This document shows, in pieces, positions 7,398 through 11,217 of a stretch of 11,217 nt of DNA. Numbering within the stretch: the first letter of the stretch is position 1; every line of letters begins with the position of its first letter. The position numbers and the translations under genes were made by a program. Under the pieces are notes generated by a model. The model worked only from the letters and a program-made list of their open reading frames with translations, did not search any database and had not been told where the DNA came from. The DNA is from Methanosarcinales archaeon (lineage in GTDB: Archaea; Halobacteriota; Methanosarcinia; Methanosarcinales; Methanocomedenaceae), in NCBI GenBank assembly GCA_023136155.1, contig JAGLRT010000184.1, positions 1-11,217 on the forward strand, read 5' to 3'.

Positions 7398-9119
7398 ATG
7401 TGGTGTAACAGTTATTTAAATACAGGTATAGGCGTACGAATACTATGCATCTTCATGGTGCTTTCACTGGTTCCGGTAAGTTCTGCCGTAGAAGAGCGTG
7501 GAACAATAGCGAGCATTGAACAAGGTGAAAGCCTGATTATGGACGGTGCCAGTTTCCCCGGATTCTACTATTCCGCATCTTCTGGCACGCACTACGAAAC
7601 GCTGATGCTGAACTTTTCTAAAGATGGTGTGGTCGATGTTGGTGATGCGAGCTATATATTGAAAATAAGCTATGGTTCAACTGCATTGCTGGGTGATAAA
7701 TATAAGGTCCTTAATGCTGGCGATACAGATATTCTGCTGAGCAAAAGTTTGGTAAGCTATGGTAAAAGGACGCTGGAAGTCGGTCAGGATTATGTTCTTG
7801 GAGAGGGGTATAAATTGATCCTTAAGGACATGAATAAAGACGGTTCCATGTTCGAACTGCAGAAAAACTCAGTGCCGGTCTCAACCCGGATACTCAAGGA
7901 AGGAGAAAAATTCGAGTATGAAACCCGGATAAACGGCACAAAATACAAGACCATAACGGCAACTGTTGAATGGATGATATATGGCGAGTCACCAACAGTA
8001 CATGTTAAGAGCGTAACCCAGTATTCAGAGAATCCATCTATACTAAAGGTGGGAGATGAATACGGGAAGTTTGGGGTCAAGAGCATTACCAACCAAAAGG
8101 TCGAGTTGAAGAATACAGCACCCATCCATCTTCCACTTAATGGGGATGTGTCCATCCTTGACGATTTTGTCAGTTTCAAGGTTGCAAAGGGTGTGTACAC
8201 AGCATATCCTTACACTGAAAGTGAAGATGTCAAGGCATATAACGTCAGGGGCGTACCCCTAAACAATGTGGGGTCTTTTACCTGGACTGCTGAAAATTTC
8301 GGGGCATTTTTCTATGACCTTGAGCACAGTGCCAGTACCGAGCAGCTAGAGGTTGTCGTGGACCTGGCTGAAAAGATGATCGAGAAGGGTAACCTTGTGT
8401 ATGAATCAGTACCTGTGAAGGTTCCATTCCGGAATCCTGAGATGATGGACTACCATGAGGACTATTTCAATGATGGTTATCATGTGATCGGATGGCAGGG
8501 AGAAAAGTATGCAACTCTTGGAAGTGCCGGCAAGATTGCAAGGATACTCCTGGACGATAATGGCGAAATGATCCTCAAATATGGAAGTGAATTAGACATA
8601 GGTGAAGGATACACATTAATGATGACAGATGCTGCATCCGATACAGTTTACCTGAAACTTTTGAAGAACACCATCCCTGTATATTCAAGTGTAATAAAAC
8701 CAGGGAAATCAGCTGATATCGGTACTCATACCTTCCTCTACACCCGGAATATTGCCGGCATTGATGTCCCGATATTCTCTGTGTATGTGAGTGCGGTTTT
8801 TGAAGGGGACGGTGCTTTGTTGCAACTAAAATACCCTATGTACATATCAGACAGTTTCCTGAATATCAATGCAGGAGACAAGTCTGGAAATCTTGAAGTT
8901 GTTGAAAATCAGGGAAAACTCAGGCTCGAAAACAAAAAAAGCATTCCTGTTCACGAGGACTTGGATGTTACGGACGATATCTGTTTTGACGTTTCAAGCA
9001 GCAGCAAGGTTCTGTTCTATCCATACATATCCAGAGTGAATACCGGTGAATCCATCATCCCTGCACAATCCCTGCCACCAATGACTATAGAACAATACCT
9101 GATAGGAGTGGAAATATGA
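7398..9119 (+). CDS. Exported protein with two S-layer duplication domains, no C-terminal anchor
   Basis: This belongs to the S-layer duplication-domain family of Methanosarcinales (tandem-domain surface proteins). From ATG 7398 it is 573 aa. The signal peptide is residues 1-30 (Arg14, then ILCIFMVLSLVPV, cleavage after SSA). Domain 1 spans about 31-278 and domain 2 about 283-545. They share a repeat pattern: FPGFYYSASSGTHYETL versus FGAFFYDLEHSASTEQL near each start, LGEGYKLILKD versus IGEGYTLMMTD, KNSVPVSTRILKEG versus KNTIPVYSSVIKPG, and VYTAYPYTE versus VLFYPYISR at each end. Sequons NFS and NGT are present in domain 1. Bona fide S-layer proteins of this family usually carry a C-terminal linker and membrane helix; here only about 27 non-hydrophobic residues follow domain 2, so it is likely secreted or held by partners. 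The start is uncertain: ATGs at 7386 and 7368 are in frame, but 7368 overlaps the dyad. It overlaps the next gene by ATGA. Confidence 0.85.
   Translation: MWCNSYLNTGIGVRILCIFMVLSLVPVSSAVEERGTIASIEQGESLIMDGASFPGFYYSASSGTHYETLMLNFSKDGVVDVGDASYILKISYGSTALLGDKYKVLNAGDTDILLSKSLVSYGKRTLEVGQDYVLGEGYKLILKDMNKDGSMFELQKNSVPVSTRILKEGEKFEYETRINGTKYKTITATVEWMIYGESPTVHVKSVTQYSENPSILKVGDEYGKFGVKSITNQKVELKNTAPIHLPLNGDVSILDDFVSFKVAKGVYTAYPYTESEDVKAYNVRGVPLNNVGSFTWTAENFGAFFYDLEHSASTEQLEVVVDLAEKMIEKGNLVYESVPVKVPFRNPEMMDYHEDYFNDGYHVIGWQGEKYATLGSAGKIARILLDDNGEMILKYGSELDIGEGYTLMMTDAASDTVYLKLLKNTIPVYSSVIKPGKSADIGTHTFLYTRNIAGIDVPIFSVYVSAVFEGDGALLQLKYPMYISDSFLNINAGDKSGNLEVVENQGKLRLENKKSIPVHEDLDVTDDICFDVSSSSKVLFYPYISRVNTGESIIPAQSLPPMTIEQYLIGVEI
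9104..9111 (+). promoter_or_regulatory. Ribosome binding site of the AAA+/VWA gene, inside the S-layer-type gene
   Basis: AGGAGTGG lies 4 nt before ATG 9116. The ATG overlaps the TGA stop of the preceding gene (ATGA at 9116-9119). This fixes the start and points to coupled translation of the two genes. Confidence 0.8.
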
Positions 9120-11134
9120 AAGAACATGGCAAAAACACGTATCCTTTTACTGCTATTGTAGGGCAGGACAGGATGAAGAAAGCACTGGTATTGAACGCCA
9201 TAAACCCTAAGATTGGCGGAGTCCTTATCAGGGGTGAGAAAGGTACTGCCAAGTCCACTGCTGTGCGGGCACTTGCTGCCCTCCTGCCAGAGATTGAAGT
9301 GGTGGAAGACTGCGTATTTGGATGCGATCCGCAAATGAAAAACGAACTGTGTAGTGACTGCATCAAACATATGCAGGATGACGAACTGAAGACCACTCTT
9401 CGGAAGATGCGGGTTGTTGACCTGCCTGTCAGTGCAACTGAAGATCGGGTTGTTGGGACTCTTGATATCGAACATGCCATTAAGAAAGGCGAAAAGCGGT
9501 TTGAAGCCGGTGTACTGGCAGCGGCTCACCGCAGCATCCTGTATGTGGATGAGATCAATCTTCTGGATAATCATATCGTTGATGTTCTCCTAGATTCTGC
9601 CGCAATGGGGGTGAACACTGTGGAACGTGAGGGGGTGTCGTATTCCCACCCTGCGTCTTTTATTTTGGTTGGCACCATGAACCCTGAAGAAGGGGAACTG
9701 CGACCACAATTGCTTGACCGCTTTGGACTTTGTGTTGATATTGAGGGCATACATGATGTGTCTGCGCGGGTAGATGTTATTAAGCGAAGGCAGCTATATG
9801 AAAGCGATCCGGATGCATTTGCCGCTGAATGGAAAGAACCGGAGATTGATCTGTGCAGCAGTATCGTGAATGCAAAACAACTGCATCTGGATGTCCTGAT
9901 GCCGGATGATATGCTTGAGCTGATCGCCAGGATATGCATCGATATGCAGGTGGACGGTCACCGTGCTGATATTACAATGATGAAGACCGCGACTACCCTT
10001 GCGGCTTATAATAGTCGAACCGCTGTTACCGGGGAGGATGTGAAAGAGGCGGCAGATTTTGTCCTATCCCACAGGATGCGGAGGAGACCTTTTGAGGATC
10101 AGGGTAACGATCAGGATACGAAGGACAAGATGGATGAGACTATTCAAAAGCATAAGGAAAAGCAGCAGGAACAAGAGAAGAAAGAACAAAGCAAGCAGCA
10201 GGAACAAAAGGAACAGACCGAACAACCTGAACAAAACGGACTGGATGACGGGAGTGAACATGGGGAGGGTGGAATTCCCGATGCTGCTTCTGAGACGATA
10301 TTTGGAATTGGTGATACGTACAAGGTGAAGCACCTGTCTCCAGAGCAGAAGCTAAATAACAGGGGTGGATCGGGCAGACGCAGCAAGACACGGACAGATT
10401 CAGGGTCAGGGAGATACGTGAAAAGTGCAATCCCACATGAGAGGGCAACAGATATTGCTTTTGATGCTACAATTCGTGCAGCTGCACCATATCAACTAAA
10501 GCGGCAGAAGGATGGGAAGGCAATTGCTATTCATCAATCTGATATCAGGAAGAAAATACGTGAGAAAGAGATCGGTAATACGATCCTGTTCGTGGTGGAT
10601 GCAAGCGGTTCAATGGGTGCACAGGAGCGTATGGGGGCTGCCAAAGGTGCGGTTATGTCCCTGCTTTTTGATGCATATCAAAAACGTGACAGAGTGGGAC
10701 TTATTGCATTCAAAGGAGATGGTGCAGAACTTATGCTTCCACCAACATCGAGTGTTGAACTTGCCAGGAAATACCTGCAAGATCTGCCAACAGGAGGCAA
10801 GACTCCCCTTCCTCATGGTCTTGCAAAAGGATATGAGGTCATACGATCCGAACTTAATCGCGATCCGGATACGTACCCGTTCCTTATCTTAATCTCTGAC
10901 GGCAAGGCAAATGTTGGCATGTACGATGGAACGGCTATGGACGATACGATGCGTATTGCATCCAGATTCAAGATGGATGATATATCATCTACTGTGATCG
11001 ACACAGAAGCTGGAGCTATTCAGTTTGGATTTGCCAGAAAGATATCGGATGCCCTTGGTGCCAGATATTTGAAACTTGAGGAACTTAGATCGGATTCGAT
11101 CGTTGATGTTGTGAGATCTTCTGTTGGCGGGTAG
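9116..11134 (+). CDS. Fused AAA+ ATPase/VWA chelatase subunit (ChlI-ChlD / BchI-BchD type)
   Basis: This 672-aa cytosolic protein is the motor subunit that drives metal insertion by a CobN/ChlH-type partner. AAA+ module: Walker A GEKGTAKST (40-48); Cys cluster 66, 70, 79, 82 (Cx3C...Cx2C); Walker B ILYVDEINLL (141-150); sensor 1 GTMNP (186-190); arginine finger in LLDRFGL (Arg202); sensor-2 candidate Arg283 in GHRADI. A charged Gln/Glu/Lys-rich linker (about 343-373) and a basic Gly/Ser region (415-435) follow. VWA module from about 488: MIDAS DASGSMG (495-501), Thr563 in GGKTPL, and Asp595 in ISDGKANVG, so the metal site looks intact. Both halves appear functional, unlike the degenerate ATPase half of true ChlD proteins. 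Length fits the fused cobaltochelatase-subunit family. It is coupled to the S-layer-type gene by ATGA, and its probable partner CobN is at the end of the divergent unit. Metal specificity is not deducible. Confidence 0.94.
   Translation: MKEHGKNTYPFTAIVGQDRMKKALVLNAINPKIGGVLIRGEKGTAKSTAVRALAALLPEIEVVEDCVFGCDPQMKNELCSDCIKHMQDDELKTTLRKMRVVDLPVSATEDRVVGTLDIEHAIKKGEKRFEAGVLAAAHRSILYVDEINLLDNHIVDVLLDSAAMGVNTVEREGVSYSHPASFILVGTMNPEEGELRPQLLDRFGLCVDIEGIHDVSARVDVIKRRQLYESDPDAFAAEWKEPEIDLCSSIVNAKQLHLDVLMPDDMLELIARICIDMQVDGHRADITMMKTATTLAAYNSRTAVTGEDVKEAADFVLSHRMRRRPFEDQGNDQDTKDKMDETIQKHKEKQQEQEKKEQSKQQEQKEQTEQPEQNGLDDGSEHGEGGIPDAASETIFGIGDTYKVKHLSPEQKLNNRGGSGRRSKTRTDSGSGRYVKSAIPHERATDIAFDATIRAAAPYQLKRQKDGKAIAIHQSDIRKKIREKEIGNTILFVVDASGSMGAQERMGAAKGAVMSLLFDAYQKRDRVGLIAFKGDGAELMLPPTSSVELARKYLQDLPTGGKTPLPHGLAKGYEVIRSELNRDPDTYPFLILISDGKANVGMYDGTAMDDTMRIASRFKMDDISSTVIDTEAGAIQFGFARKISDALGARYLKLEELRSDSIVDVVRSSVGG
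10160..10207 (+). repeat. 15-bp direct repeat in the Gln/Glu/Lys-rich linker
   Basis: AAGCAGCAGGAACAA occurs at 10160-10174 and again at 10193-10207, 33 nt (11 codons) apart and in frame. It encodes KQQEQ twice within the low-complexity linker between ATPase and VWA modules, and probably arose by slippage or a small tandem duplication. Confidence 0.8.
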
Positions 11135-11155
11135 GTCTGTCTGGAAACATCAAAC

Positions 11156-11162
11156 TTTTTTT
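11156..11162 (+). terminator. Candidate archaeal T-run terminator
   Basis: Seven consecutive T residues on the plus strand lie 22 nt after the TAG of the AAA+/VWA gene. Archaeal RNA polymerase commonly terminates at such T-runs without a hairpin. The rest of the window (to 11217) shows no convincing gene. Confidence 0.45.
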
Positions 11163-11217
11163 GCAATAGTCTCATGAAAAGGCATTAGTCACGATGGCAC
11201 AGTCCCATAATTCAGTT

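Noticed and set aside
10064..10448. Hydrophobic Leu/Phe- or Ser/Cys-rich open frames on the minus strand.
   Set aside because: They are the antisense of the Gln/Glu/Lys-rich linker of the AAA+/VWA gene, where low-complexity codons create false hydrophobic runs.
11194..11217. Possible start of another rightward gene (ATG GCA CAG ...), open to the window end.
   Set aside because: Only 8 codons are visible and no well-spaced ribosome site precedes it; it cannot be supported.

Overview
The window looks like a chromosomal segment of a methanogenic or methane-oxidising archaeon of the Methanosarcinales type. The evidence is the S-layer duplication domain family seen in the gene at 7398-9119 (typical of that group), a CobN-like chelatase of the methanogen type with an extra Cys cluster, archaeal TATA-like elements, and GGTG/GAGG-type ribosome sites. 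I cannot name the species from the sequence. There are no tRNA or rRNA genes, insertion sequences or CRISPR arrays, and almost every base is coding.

Layout. Six genes form two divergent, tightly packed transcription units around one AT-rich intergenic region (about 7247-7397). The leftward unit runs: a 196-aa membrane-anchored protein of unknown function (6656-7246), a 499-aa exported beta-propeller (5144-6643), a 567-aa propeller lipoprotein paralogous to it (3436-5139), and the large chelatase subunit CobN (12-3425). Gaps between these genes are 12, 4 and 10 nt. The rightward unit is an exported protein with two S-layer duplication domains (7398-9119), which overlaps by ATGA the gene for a fused AAA+/VWA chelatase subunit (9116-11134). 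A T-run and about 80 bases of probably non-coding sequence follow.

How it fits together. CobN plus the fused ChlI/ChlD-type protein make a complete ATP-dependent metal-tetrapyrrole chelatase, split across the two divergent units. All four other genes encode predicted exported or membrane-anchored proteins. The control region carries a perfect 14-bp inverted repeat with a 17-nt spacer. Each arm contains the same TATA-like element, one pointing each way, so both units could be controlled together. Methanogens insert cobalt and nickel into corrin and F430 precursors with small CbiX/CfbA-type chelatases, so a CobN complex tied to surface proteins is not explained by the standard pathway. A surface metal or tetrapyrrole capture/processing system is an attractive but untested idea.

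Odd points are: CobN stops at an amber codon just after a conserved near-C-terminal motif, about 75 residues or more before typical family members end; the S-layer-type protein has no C-terminal membrane anchor; and the two propellers differ in N-terminal domain content and lipobox quality.
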